Positions 1 to 7,050 of a stretch of 11,411 nt of DNA are shown here, piece after piece. A program made the position numbers and the translations under genes. Origin of the DNA: Chitinophagaceae bacterium (GTDB taxonomy: Bacteria > Bacteroidota > Bacteroidia > Chitinophagales > Chitinophagaceae); assembly GCA_003167015.1 (NCBI GenBank), contig PMUF01000264.1, positions 1,018 to 12,428 on the forward strand. Reading direction: 5' to 3'. How positions within the stretch are numbered: position 1 is the stretch's first letter; each line of letters starts with the position of its first letter. The notes beneath the pieces were generated by a model. That model was given only the letters and a program-made list of their open reading frames with translations, made no database searches and was not told the DNA's origin.

Positions 1-60
1 TATGGCACTATTACCTGAGAAAAAGAGGCAGGTAGCCGGCGTGTGGCTTGTGCCGGGCGA

Positions 61-1338
61 TTATGGAAGATTCGGGCGTTTCATGTTGCGCCGGCGGATG
101 TCACTCGTTACGGAATCCACATTGAATGAGGCCTCGATCAGGTTGTAGTTCTCCCAGAACTTATCGGATGTCCGGGCGTAAGAGGCGTGGCGTTCAATGG
201 GCGTCCTCTTGTTCATGAGCGTACTGTCCGGAAAGGGCTGGACACCGTCGGTGTCGACCCGGGTGACGAGGTAATTGGTTTCCGTGAAGTAGGGGTTCAG
301 GTCGATCTGGCTACTATCCCTGCCGCCTGACAGCCTTCCGCTGGTGTACCGATAATAATGGCGCAGGTAATATTTGCCGCCATAGCGGCGATAGGTGACG
401 ACGACGCTGTCGCCATACTTGGTATCGATCATCTGTGCGCTATAAAGGGCGGCCCGGTCTGCTTTCGATTTGATTTTCCAGTATTGGATACCCCGCGGGC
501 TGAGGGTGCGGGTGATGGAGAGAAAGGCATGGGTTTCCTTGTCGATGATAATGGTGCCGCGATGATAGGCCTTCTGCACATCCGACTTCTGATCGAATCC
601 GATCTCGTAAGCCTCTCTGCCCTCATAGTCTATGATCCCAAGATAGGAGAATTCATGGGCCGGCATTTCGGTGTCACCGAGAACCGGTGCCTTGTGGATA
701 CGGCCGACGAGGTCGACTGCGATAATGCCTTCCGGTCGTCTGATCTTTGTAATGCCATTCCAGCCGAAAGCATTCCAATCCTTATCGATCCTGGACTTGA
801 TGAGCCTGAATTGCTGGCTTTGGGTAGAGTAGTCACGGCCAAATATCTGGAAAACGGCCTCTGACAGCCCGATGATCCGGTTGTCATACTTCGTGGTCAG
901 GCGGTAGAAGCCATCGAGGAGATAAGGGGAGTTCGGATAGTTATCCGGAATTCTGTCCATAGCCTTTCTGATAATGTCCAGCGGGTCGATGGCGTTAACG
1001 ACGACATCCGACAACTGGATAGGCTTTCGACGCAGGCGAATGACCAGGTTGTCGCCATTTTTCCGCCGGGCGGACAGCGTGACGGCCTTGTAGCCGACAT
1101 GCGAAATCTGGATGCTGTCGCCTGCCGCACCCTGGCGGATCTTGAAGATGAACCCGCCGTCCTCGTTGCTCATGGTGTTCACTCCATTCCGGGGATAGCC
1201 TATGGTGGCGGAGGACAGGCCTTCGCCGGTGCTGTCGTCGACTACGACGCCTTTCAGGACCAGGAGGGGCTGGTCCTGAGCATGACAAGGCACTCTGATC
1301 AGCAGCAGGGCTGCAAATACCCAGTATAGCTTAAGCAT
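61..1338 (-). CDS. Secreted CarboxypepD_reg-like domain protein of unknown function
   Basis: This 425-residue protein starts with a Sec signal peptide (residues 1-21, hydrophobic AALLLIRV core, likely cleavage near CHA-Q). Residues about 27-105 form a CarboxypepD_reg-like beta-sandwich, with the family pattern GVVVDDSTGEGLSSATI, then GGF and HVGYK, ending in LSDVVV at 109-114. This is the module found at the N-terminus of TonB receptors and many secreted Bacteroidota proteins. The remaining 310 residues contain DIIRKAMDRIPDNYP and a GFYR motif, which recur in uncharacterised cell-envelope proteins of this phylum. There is no TonB box or beta-barrel, and the protein is far too short for a SusC-like receptor. 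It probably acts in the periplasm or at the outer membrane; its role is unknown. The chosen ATG places the signal peptide exactly at the N-terminus. It lies 48 bp downstream of msrA on the same strand and may be co-transcribed or use its own promoter. Confidence 0.85.
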   Translation of the reverse strand: MLKLYWVFAALLLIRVPCHAQDQPLLVLKGVVVDDSTGEGLSSATIGYPRNGVNTMSNEDGGFIFKIRQGAAGDSIQISHVGYKAVTLSARRKNGDNLVIRLRRKPIQLSDVVVNAIDPLDIIRKAMDRIPDNYPNSPYLLDGFYRLTTKYDNRIIGLSEAVFQIFGRDYSTQSQQFRLIKSRIDKDWNAFGWNGITKIRRPEGIIAVDLVGRIHKAPVLGDTEMPAHEFSYLGIIDYEGREAYEIGFDQKSDVQKAYHRGTIIIDKETHAFLSITRTLSPRGIQYWKIKSKADRAALYSAQMIDTKYGDSVVVTYRRYGGKYYLRHYYRYTSGRLSGGRDSSQIDLNPYFTETNYLVTRVDTDGVQPFPDSTLMNKRTPIERHASYARTSDKFWENYNLIEASFNVDSVTSDIRRRNMKRPNLP

Positions 1339-1342
1339 ACAC

Positions 1343-1373
1343 CAAATTTAATCAAACGGACATTGTTTTCCAA
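1343..1373 (-). promoter_or_regulatory. Candidate Bacteroidota sigma promoter for the secreted CarboxypepD_reg-like gene
   Basis: On the minus strand, TTG (1373-1371) is followed by 20 bases and then TAAATTTG (1350-1343), an exact match to the Bacteroidota -7 consensus TAnnTTTG with a near-ideal spacer. Only four bases separate the -7 box from the ATG at 1338, so transcripts would be leaderless or almost so. It sits in the 48-bp gap after msrA and suggests that the downstream gene can be transcribed independently. Matches to such a short consensus do occur by chance. Confidence 0.45.
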
Positions 1374-1390
1374 TAAATGGTTCCATTTAT
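1373..1390. repeat. 18-bp palindrome at the msrA 3' end
   Basis: ATAAATGG and CCATTTAT flank a central TT, making a near-perfect AT-rich inverted repeat. It overlaps the msrA stop codon (1387-1389) and touches the -33 element of the candidate promoter for the next gene. As RNA it would fold as a 7-bp stem with a 4-nt GTTC-type loop, but no T-run follows on the minus strand. A weak terminator or a dimeric protein-binding site are both possible. Confidence 0.4.
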
Positions 1391-1890
1391 GAGGGCTGGC
1401 CGGTCAGTTGCCAATCGGGCCGGATATAATGACAGGTATAGCCGTAAGGATGTTTTTGTAAATAGTCCTGGTGTTCTTCTTCGGCGTCCCAGAATGCCGA
1501 GGCGGGGACGACTTCCGTGACAATGGGTCCGGGCCAGCGCTTCGAGGCCGTCATTTCGGCTATCAGCTGTTTGGCGGTTTCCTTCTGCTGTTCGGTCAGA
1601 TAGAAAATGGCCGATCGATAGGAGGTTCCGACATCGTTACCCTGCCGGTTGCGGGTGGTGGGATCATGGATCTGGAAGAAGAACTCCAGCAACTGCCGAT
1701 AGGGCAGGATCGAGGGGTCGAATGTGATCTGGATGGCTTCGGCGTGCGTTCCATGGTTTCTGTAAGTGGCATTAGGCACATTGCCGCCGGTATAACCGAC
1801 AACGGTTGACTTGACGCCCGGAAGCGCGCGGATCAGTTCCTCCACGCCCCAGAAACAACCTCCTGCGAGAATGGCTTTCTCCGTGTTCAT
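1387..1890 (-). CDS. msrA: Peptide methionine-S-sulfoxide reductase MsrA
   Basis: MsrA reduces methionine-S-sulfoxide, free or in oxidised proteins, using a catalytic cysteine that is regenerated by thioredoxin. The 167-residue product has the family signature GCFWG at residues 11-15, with nucleophile Cys12. It also has the substrate-pocket GYTGG segment and the conserved HAEAIQITFDP and QGNDVGTSYRS blocks. Cys153 in the C-terminal GYTCHY segment is the likely resolving cysteine. Length is normal for a single-domain MsrA; there is no fused MsrB and no signal peptide, so it should be cytosolic. It is divergent from the cupin gene and upstream of the CarboxypepD_reg-like gene on the same strand. 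No convincing promoter was found: TTG-N19-TAAAATAG upstream is only a partial match. Confidence 0.96.
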   Translation of the reverse strand: MNTEKAILAGGCFWGVEELIRALPGVKSTVVGYTGGNVPNATYRNHGTHAEAIQITFDPSILPYRQLLEFFFQIHDPTTRNRQGNDVGTSYRSAIFYLTEQQKETAKQLIAEMTASKRWPGPIVTEVVPASAFWDAEEEHQDYLQKHPYGYTCHYIRPDWQLTGQPS

Positions 1891-2124
1891 AGACTTTTTT
1901 GTTTTGAATTTACACTATTTTATGTGATTGCCCGCTCGATACAACAGTTCCGGCTATGCTTTTGTTCTATGCGGATTGAGTGAGCCGCCATAAGGGCGAT
2001 GGTTGGAGGCCGGTTGAAAGGTGGGCCGGGGGTTTCGTCCGATCAGACTATTTTTACGTCCCATCAGGTTATTTTGCTCCCGCCAACTCTGCGAGATTTG
2101 GCATTCAATAAACTATCACACAGT

Positions 2125-2625
2125 ATGGAAAATGCAAAGCCAGCTCCCATTACGAAAGGGCCACAGGACGGAGAGAACCTGTCTGTGGTCGGCGACACTT
2201 ACCGCATCCTTATCACAGGTAAAGAGACGGGTGGCGCATTTGCCGCCATCGATATGCTGATCCCTCCCGGTGGCGGCCCGGGTCCTCATTCGCATGCCAG
2301 TTTCCAGGAATCTTTTTACGTGATCGACGGTGAGATCGAGGTGAAATCCGAAGCGGGCACGTATACGGCTAAAAAGGGCGCTTTTGTCAGTATCCCGAAA
2401 GGTGGGATTGTACATTGTTTTAAAAACAAGACCGATCAGGTCGCGCACCTTCTTTGCGTCGTTGTACCTTCCGGGCTGGAAGGCTTCTTCGAGGAGATAG
2501 GGCGGCCGGTAGCCATTGGAAGTTTTCTGCCACCGCCGCCGATGGATGAGGGAGCGATGAAAAAAATCCTGCCGATTGTGGAGAAATACGGGCAGAAACT
2601 TTTTCCGCCGGATTACCTGGGATAA
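2125..2625 (+). CDS. Small single-domain cupin protein
   Basis: The 166-residue protein is a single cupin beta-barrel. Motif 1 is clear: HSH at residues 55-57, Glu62 and the glycine six residues later, matching HxH-x(4)-E-x(6)-G. Motif 2 is GAFVSIPKGGIVH with His97, followed by Asn101. These supply the usual 3-His/1-Glu metal site, so an oxygenase, isomerase or sensor role is possible; family membership does not fix the reaction. The C-terminus EKYGQKLFPPDYLG looks like that of other Bacteroidota cupins often labelled quercetin-2,3-dioxygenase-like. An upstream in-frame ATG at 1999 would add 42 residues with no cupin similarity and is rejected; MENAKPAP is the natural start. It is followed 13 bp later by an alpha/beta hydrolase, so the two are probably co-transcribed. 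There is no signal peptide, hence it is likely cytosolic. Confidence 0.88.
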   Translation: MENAKPAPITKGPQDGENLSVVGDTYRILITGKETGGAFAAIDMLIPPGGGPGPHSHASFQESFYVIDGEIEVKSEAGTYTAKKGAFVSIPKGGIVHCFKNKTDQVAHLLCVVVPSGLEGFFEEIGRPVAIGSFLPPPPMDEGAMKKILPIVEKYGQKLFPPDYLG

Positions 2626-2638
2626 AATTTTTAATCAT

Positions 2639-3538
2639 ATGGCACTCTCACCAGAAGCACAGCAAAACATTGCCTTCTCCGATTTGATGGGGATTGACAA
2701 GGTCAGCAGGACCCCTGTCGCCCAGACACGGGAACGGATCAACCACATTCCTCCGGCACCTAACCCCACACCTGTAGCCGAAGTAGTCAACACAACGGTT
2801 CCCGGAACGGATATTCCTATCAGGATCTATATTCCCCCGGGCGAGGGCCCTTTCCCGGTGGTGTCTTATTTTCATGGCGGAGGGTTTGTGCTGATGAGCA
2901 TCGATGCGGTGGATGAGATCTGCCGGGGCCTCTGCAGCGGGGCCGGCTGCGTGGTCATGTCTGTGGGATACAGGCTGGCGCCAGAACATCCTTACCCGGC
3001 TGGTCCGCAGGACTGTTTGACGGCAACCCGGTGGATGATCGGGGCTTCCGCCAACTGGAAAGGTATAGGGCAGAGAATGGCGGTTGCCGGCGACAGCGCC
3101 GGGGGATATATGGCATTGACGGTAGCCCAAAAGCTCAGGGCTGAAGGTGTTACACTGAAGGCGCAGTTCGCTGCCTACCCGGTGACGGATCATTATACGG
3201 GCAATCACGCTTCCTGGAAAGAGAACGGGAAAGGATATGGGCTGACTGCCGAGGCGATGAAGTGGTTCTGGGATAGTTTTCTTCCCGATGCATCCCTGGC
3301 GGATGAAGCATCGCCTTTGAGAACAGCCGATTTTGCCGGTCTTCCGCCGGCCATGATCATCACCTGCCAGTATGACCCGCTCAGGGACGAGGGGAAAGCC
3401 TATGCGGATAAGCTGCAGGCAGCGGGTGTGGAGACGGTATATAGGAATTATGAGAATGTGCATGGGTTCCTGGGCATCGGGGAAATGGGGCAGCGGGCGT
3501 TGCAGGCAGTCTGCGATTTTTTGAAAGGAAAACTATAA
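2639..3538 (+). CDS. Alpha/beta hydrolase, hormone-sensitive-lipase (family IV) type
   Basis: This 299-residue esterase-like enzyme has all marks of the alpha/beta hydrolase-3 (bacterial HSL) family. The oxyanion-hole motif HGGG is at residues 79-82 within YFHGGGFV. The nucleophile Ser153 lies in GDSAGG, and the family-typical YRLAPEHPYPA block lies between them. The catalytic acid is Asp246 in DPLRDEG and the base is His275 in VHGF. Such enzymes hydrolyse short-chain carboxylic esters; the natural substrate cannot be read from the sequence. There is no signal peptide, so it is expected in the cytosol. The start at 2639 (MALSPEAQQ) lies 13 bp after the cupin stop; an in-frame start at 2576 would overlap the cupin gene and add an unrelated tail. 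It probably shares a transcript with the cupin, perhaps for degradation of an aromatic or ester compound (inference only). Confidence 0.92.
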   Translation: MALSPEAQQNIAFSDLMGIDKVSRTPVAQTRERINHIPPAPNPTPVAEVVNTTVPGTDIPIRIYIPPGEGPFPVVSYFHGGGFVLMSIDAVDEICRGLCSGAGCVVMSVGYRLAPEHPYPAGPQDCLTATRWMIGASANWKGIGQRMAVAGDSAGGYMALTVAQKLRAEGVTLKAQFAAYPVTDHYTGNHASWKENGKGYGLTAEAMKWFWDSFLPDASLADEASPLRTADFAGLPPAMIITCQYDPLRDEGKAYADKLQAAGVETVYRNYENVHGFLGIGEMGQRALQAVCDFLKGKL

Positions 3539-3544
3539 GGAGTG

Positions 3545-3570
3545 CTGACGGCCGGGCGTTGGCCCATCAG
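3545..3570 (+). terminator. Weak hairpin between the hydrolase and AraC genes
   Basis: CTGA (3545-3548) can pair with TCAG (3567-3570), and GGCC (3550-3553) with GGCC (3561-3564), leaving a 7-nt loop. It begins seven bases after the hydrolase stop codon. No T-run follows, so at best it attenuates or stabilises the 3' end of the cupin-hydrolase transcript. Confidence 0.3.
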
Positions 3571-3590
3571 TGAAAATGAACTATCTTTTG
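3559..3590 (+). promoter_or_regulatory. Candidate promoter for the AraC-family regulator
   Basis: TTG (3559-3561) is followed after 20 bases by TATCTTTTG (3582-3590), a TAnnTTTG-like -7 box with one extra T. It ends 19 bases before the ATG at 3610, a reasonable leader length. It would let the regulator be made independently of the cupin-hydrolase pair. The match is imperfect. Confidence 0.35.
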
Positions 3591-3609
3591 GGTAAATATT
3601 TTGCTGGCT

Positions 3610-4599
3610 ATGGCAGTCATATTTGATTTCGAAGCTGGAAAAGGATTTCATTTCACATCGGCTTTTGCGAAGCGTTTTGACTGTCAGGCGACGGGCGACA
3701 GGGTATCCCTTCCGCCCCTTCTGGGGGAGGGATTTATCCAGGAAGTGTATCTCGATAACGGATTGTCCTTGTGTCTGCACCGGTATCACTTACGGCAGGA
3801 TTTTATCCTGAGACGCCATGGGACGGGGGCGACGGAGGTGCTGACCCTGAAGTTCGATGGCCGTAGAATGCCCGTCCGGTCCGACATGGATGTGCGGGAG
3901 CCCTTGTTCACTACCGGCAAGGGGTATGAAGTGGAATTCGGGACCAGTAATTTCTTTACGGAAGTCATGATCCCGGCCCATGAGGAGATTAATTTCGTAG
4001 TGATGGTCACTACCCGCCGGACCTTGCTGAACTTATTACAGATCGGCGAAGGGGGATCCGATATGATCCATACTATCAGGGATAACCCTTCCTTTTTCCT
4101 TCATGAGACCATGACAAGGGAAATGGAAAGAACATTGAAACAGCTCAGCCAGATCAACGAAACGACACCGCTGCCGGCTTTACTGTATCAGACCAGGGCG
4201 CAGGAACTGATCTATTTTTTGTTTGCCAGGCTGCTTTCACGGAAGACCGGGGTTGCGCTGTCTATCAACCAGGAAGATGTCAAAAAGATATACCAGGTTC
4301 GGGCCAGTATCCTGGCCGATCTGAGCGCTCCCCCTAAATTGTCAGAGCTGACGAGGCATATCGGGATGAGCAGTACCAAGATGAAGCAGCTGTTCCGTCA
4401 AATCTTCGGCGACAGTATTTACAATTATTTCCAGGTGGAGAGAATGAATGAAGCGGCGCAGCTGCTAAAGGATTTTTCCGTTTCACAGGTGGGGTACAGA
4501 ATAGGCTTTTCAAACCTGAGCCATTTTACGCGGTTATTTGAAAAACATCACCAAATGAAACCTAAGCGGTATAAGGATACCCTTGAGGAGGTGGAGTAG
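3610..4599 (+). CDS. AraC-family transcriptional regulator
   Basis: The 329-residue protein ends in a typical AraC/XylS DNA-binding domain at about residues 235-325. The first helix-turn-helix is around LSELTRHIGMSSTKMKQLF. The second is SQVGYRIGFSNLSHFTRLF, followed by the KPKRY end motif. The roughly 230-residue N-terminal part has no recognisable cupin motif and resembles the long sensor region of PchR-like AraC proteins in Bacteroidota; its ligand is unknown. A TTG three codons upstream (3601) is an alternative start, but ATG at 3610 is preferred. It lies 71 bp downstream of the hydrolase and 42 bp upstream of the interrupted permease, all on one strand. It may therefore control the cupin-hydrolase pair, the permease, or both (inference from position). 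Confidence 0.9.
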   Translation: MAVIFDFEAGKGFHFTSAFAKRFDCQATGDRVSLPPLLGEGFIQEVYLDNGLSLCLHRYHLRQDFILRRHGTGATEVLTLKFDGRRMPVRSDMDVREPLFTTGKGYEVEFGTSNFFTEVMIPAHEEINFVVMVTTRRTLLNLLQIGEGGSDMIHTIRDNPSFFLHETMTREMERTLKQLSQINETTPLPALLYQTRAQELIYFLFARLLSRKTGVALSINQEDVKKIYQVRASILADLSAPPKLSELTRHIGMSSTKMKQLFRQIFGDSIYNYFQVERMNEAAQLLKDFSVSQVGYRIGFSNLSHFTRLFEKHHQMKPKRYKDTLEEVE

Positions 4600-4641
4600 G
4601 GGGTGGGTAAGAATCCGGCATCCAATTAATACGGTTAAGAT

Positions 4642-7050
4642 ATGCTAAAAAACTATATTACGATTGCCGTCCGGCACCTGTTCGGACATAAATTATTTTC
4701 CATTATTACGGTATGTTGCCTGGCGATCGGGATCACGTTTGTCCTGATCATCGGCCTGTACGTGCGGAACCAGGAAAGCGTGAATGGTAAGATAAAGGAT
4801 GCCGGCAACCAATACATGATCAAGAGCCGGTGGAAGGTCAAAGGATTAGGCCTGGACATTACCACGATCGGCCCGCTGGCCAAGACGATGAAGGAGGAAT
4901 ACCCCACGCTCGTGGCCGGCTATTACCGCTATAATCCTTGCGGGGCCGTCATATCCGCCGGGGACAACTATTTCAAAGAAAACGTCGCCATTGGGGATAC
5001 TACCCTGGTGGCGGTGTATGGCTTTCCTTTACTGTACGGAGAAAGCGGGAACGCCTTCCCGACCATTAGTTCCGCCGTGATCACCGAAAGGGTGGCCATG
5101 CAGTGGTTTGGTCAAAAAAATGTGGTCGGCAAAAGTTTCGGCATGCAGACGACCGCGGGAGGTTTCTAGCGATATACCATTTCCGCCGTATTAAAAGATA
5201 TGCCCGCCAATTCCGTGACTTCCCTGATGGGCAACCGGTACGAGGTATTTGTCCCCACTATCGGCAACCGGTTCTATTCAGGCGGAGATCCTATGACCAG
5301 TTGGAGCGACACCTATGAAGTAGGCCTGCTGGAACTTAAGCCCGGGGTGAGGCCTGCAGACCTCGTCACGCCCTTTCGGCAAGTGCTGGCCAAATATACC
5401 AAGGACCCGTTGACGAAGAACCTGGAGGTAGAACTGGCGCCGGTGCGGGATTATTACCTGAAAGAAAATAACGGGGCCGTGCAACGAATGGTCACGACCC
5501 TTTCGCTGATTGGGGGTTTCATTTTACTCATGGCCATCATCAATTTCGTCAATATTACCATCGGCACTTCCGCGTATCGCCTGAAGGAGATCGGGCTGCG
5601 GAAAGTTTTCGGGGGCGCACAAAGGCAGCTCGTGTTTCAATTCATCATCGAAGCCTGGCTGGTGACCTTGCTGGCGGCGCTGATCTCCGTGGGGTTATAC
5701 CAACTGCTGATACCGGTTTTTGACCAGGTGTTAGATACCCGGTTGCCTTCTGTGGCCGATTTTTCTTTTGCCGGGATCGGGCTGCTCTTGTCCGGGGTCA
5801 TGATAGTAGGATTCCTGGCCGGTATTTACCCCGCTTTCGTGTTGAGCGGGTATGGCCTGGTTCATTCCGTGAAGGGGAAGGTTGGCGGAGTAAAAGGGGG
5901 ACAGGGGCTGAGAAGGACATTGCTGGTCGTGCAGCTGTCCCTGGCGATTGGTGTTTTTATCAGTACCCTGAATGTGAACAGACAGGTCTCTTACATGTTC
6001 AATAAAGACCTGGGTTACGATAAAGAACAACTGCTGGTGATCGAAGCCTATCCCAAACAGTGGGATTCGGCGGGGTTAGCCCGGATGGAAGGAATCAAGA
6101 ACGGGTTGCTGCGGCTACCGGCGGTCAAGGCCGCCAGCCTGTCGTGGGAAGTGCCGGACCGGACGCCGCCGGGGACGTTTGACCTGATATCGCTGCCCAA
6201 GGCCGGCAAACAGCGATTGTCCGTGGAATCGATCATGGCGGATGAAGACTTTGCGACCACTTTTGGCCTGGAGGTCAAAGAGGGCTCTTTTTTCTCTTCT
6301 CATACCGCCTACCTGCCGGGGGAGATAGTCCTGAATGAGAGCGCCGCGAAGGCGGTAGGGCTGACCCCGGGCAAGGCGGCAGGGGCGATCATACAATTAC
6401 CTGATGGTCGCGGGCAGGTAACCGTGACCGGTGTCGTCAAAGATTTTCATTACGCGGGTCTTCAACAGGCGATAGAGCCGTTGGTGTTTATACATGTCAG
6501 GGATACCAAGGGTTACCGGTATCTCACTGTGAAACTGAACTCGCCGGATATGTCCCAGGCGGTGAGCCAGGTAAGAGCGCAATGGAAGGAACTGTCGCCC
6601 ACTGCGCCCTTCGAATTTAATTTTATGGATAAACGGTTCGCAGCTTTATACCGATCGGATCTGCAGCTGAAAAAGGCGGCCGGGATCGCCACCGGGCTTA
6701 ACCTGGTGATCGTCTTCCTGGGCATTTTCGGCATCGTCGCTTTTACGCTGACCAAACGTAACAAGGAAATGGCCGTGCGCAAGGTGCTGGGCGCCGATCT
6801 GGTCGATATCATCCGGCTGTTCCTGCAGGACTATGTCGGGCTGATCCTGCTGGCCAACCTCATTGCGTGGCCGCTGGCGTATGGGGTGACGAATAAATGG
6901 CTGGAAAATTATGCCTACAGGATCAGCCAGGATATTGTTCCCTACCTATCGGTAGGGGTGTTGATCTTCCTGATGGCCTTCGTACTGATTGCCGCGCAAT
7001 GCCTGAGGACGGCGACCGCCAACCCGGTTAAGAGTTTGAGGATGGACTAG
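4642..7050 (+). pseudogene. FtsX/MacB-like ABC transporter permease interrupted by an in-frame TAG
   Basis: Read through the amber codon at 5167-5169 (codon 176), this is one continuous frame of 803 codons. The length and layout match a full Bacteroidota orphan ABC permease: TM1 near residues 17-41 (LFSIITVCCLAIGITFVLI), a MacB-type periplasmic core, a first FtsX block at about 283-405 with GLRKVFGG, another membrane segment near 423-444, a second periplasmic core, and a final FtsX block with MAVRKVLGAD and the terminal NPVKSLR. The stop falls in the first periplasmic core, just before TISAVLKDMPANS, a segment well conserved in this family. Both sides remain in frame and look unmutated, so the mutation is recent, the base is a sequencing error, or the codon is read through. 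A restart at ATG 5200 would give 616 residues lacking TM1. No ABC ATPase gene is nearby. Such permeases export or extrude lipids, peptides or toxic compounds; this one's substrate is unknown. Confidence 0.85.

Noticed and set aside
2..148. 48-codon plus-strand ORF at the window edge
   Set aside because: It overlaps the 3' end of the minus-strand gene and shows no recognisable motif; nothing else is visible in bases 1-60.
358..864. 168-residue plus-strand ORF
   Set aside because: It lies wholly antisense to the CarboxypepD_reg-like gene and its translation resembles no family; the minus-strand gene has a signal peptide and domain motifs.
1891..1960. Promoter for msrA (TTG-N19-TAAAATAG on the minus strand)
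   Set aside because: The -7 part matches the consensus at only some positions; not strong enough to annotate.
1999..2124. 42-residue N-terminal extension of the cupin
   Set aside because: The extra residues have no cupin or signal-peptide features; MENAKPAP at 2125 is the family-like start.
2576..2638. N-terminal extension of the hydrolase overlapping the cupin 3' end
   Set aside because: It would overlap the cupin gene by about 50 bp and adds a basic tail unlike the family; ATG 2639 fits.
2648..3463. 271-residue minus-strand ORF
   Set aside because: It is antisense to the hydrolase gene, which has a complete catalytic triad; the long open frame is an effect of GC-rich codon use.
5167..5169. 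TAG as a pyrrolysine codon or other recoding signal
   Set aside because: Pyrrolysine use is not expected in Bacteroidota, no recoding element is evident downstream, and a point mutation or sequence error is simpler.
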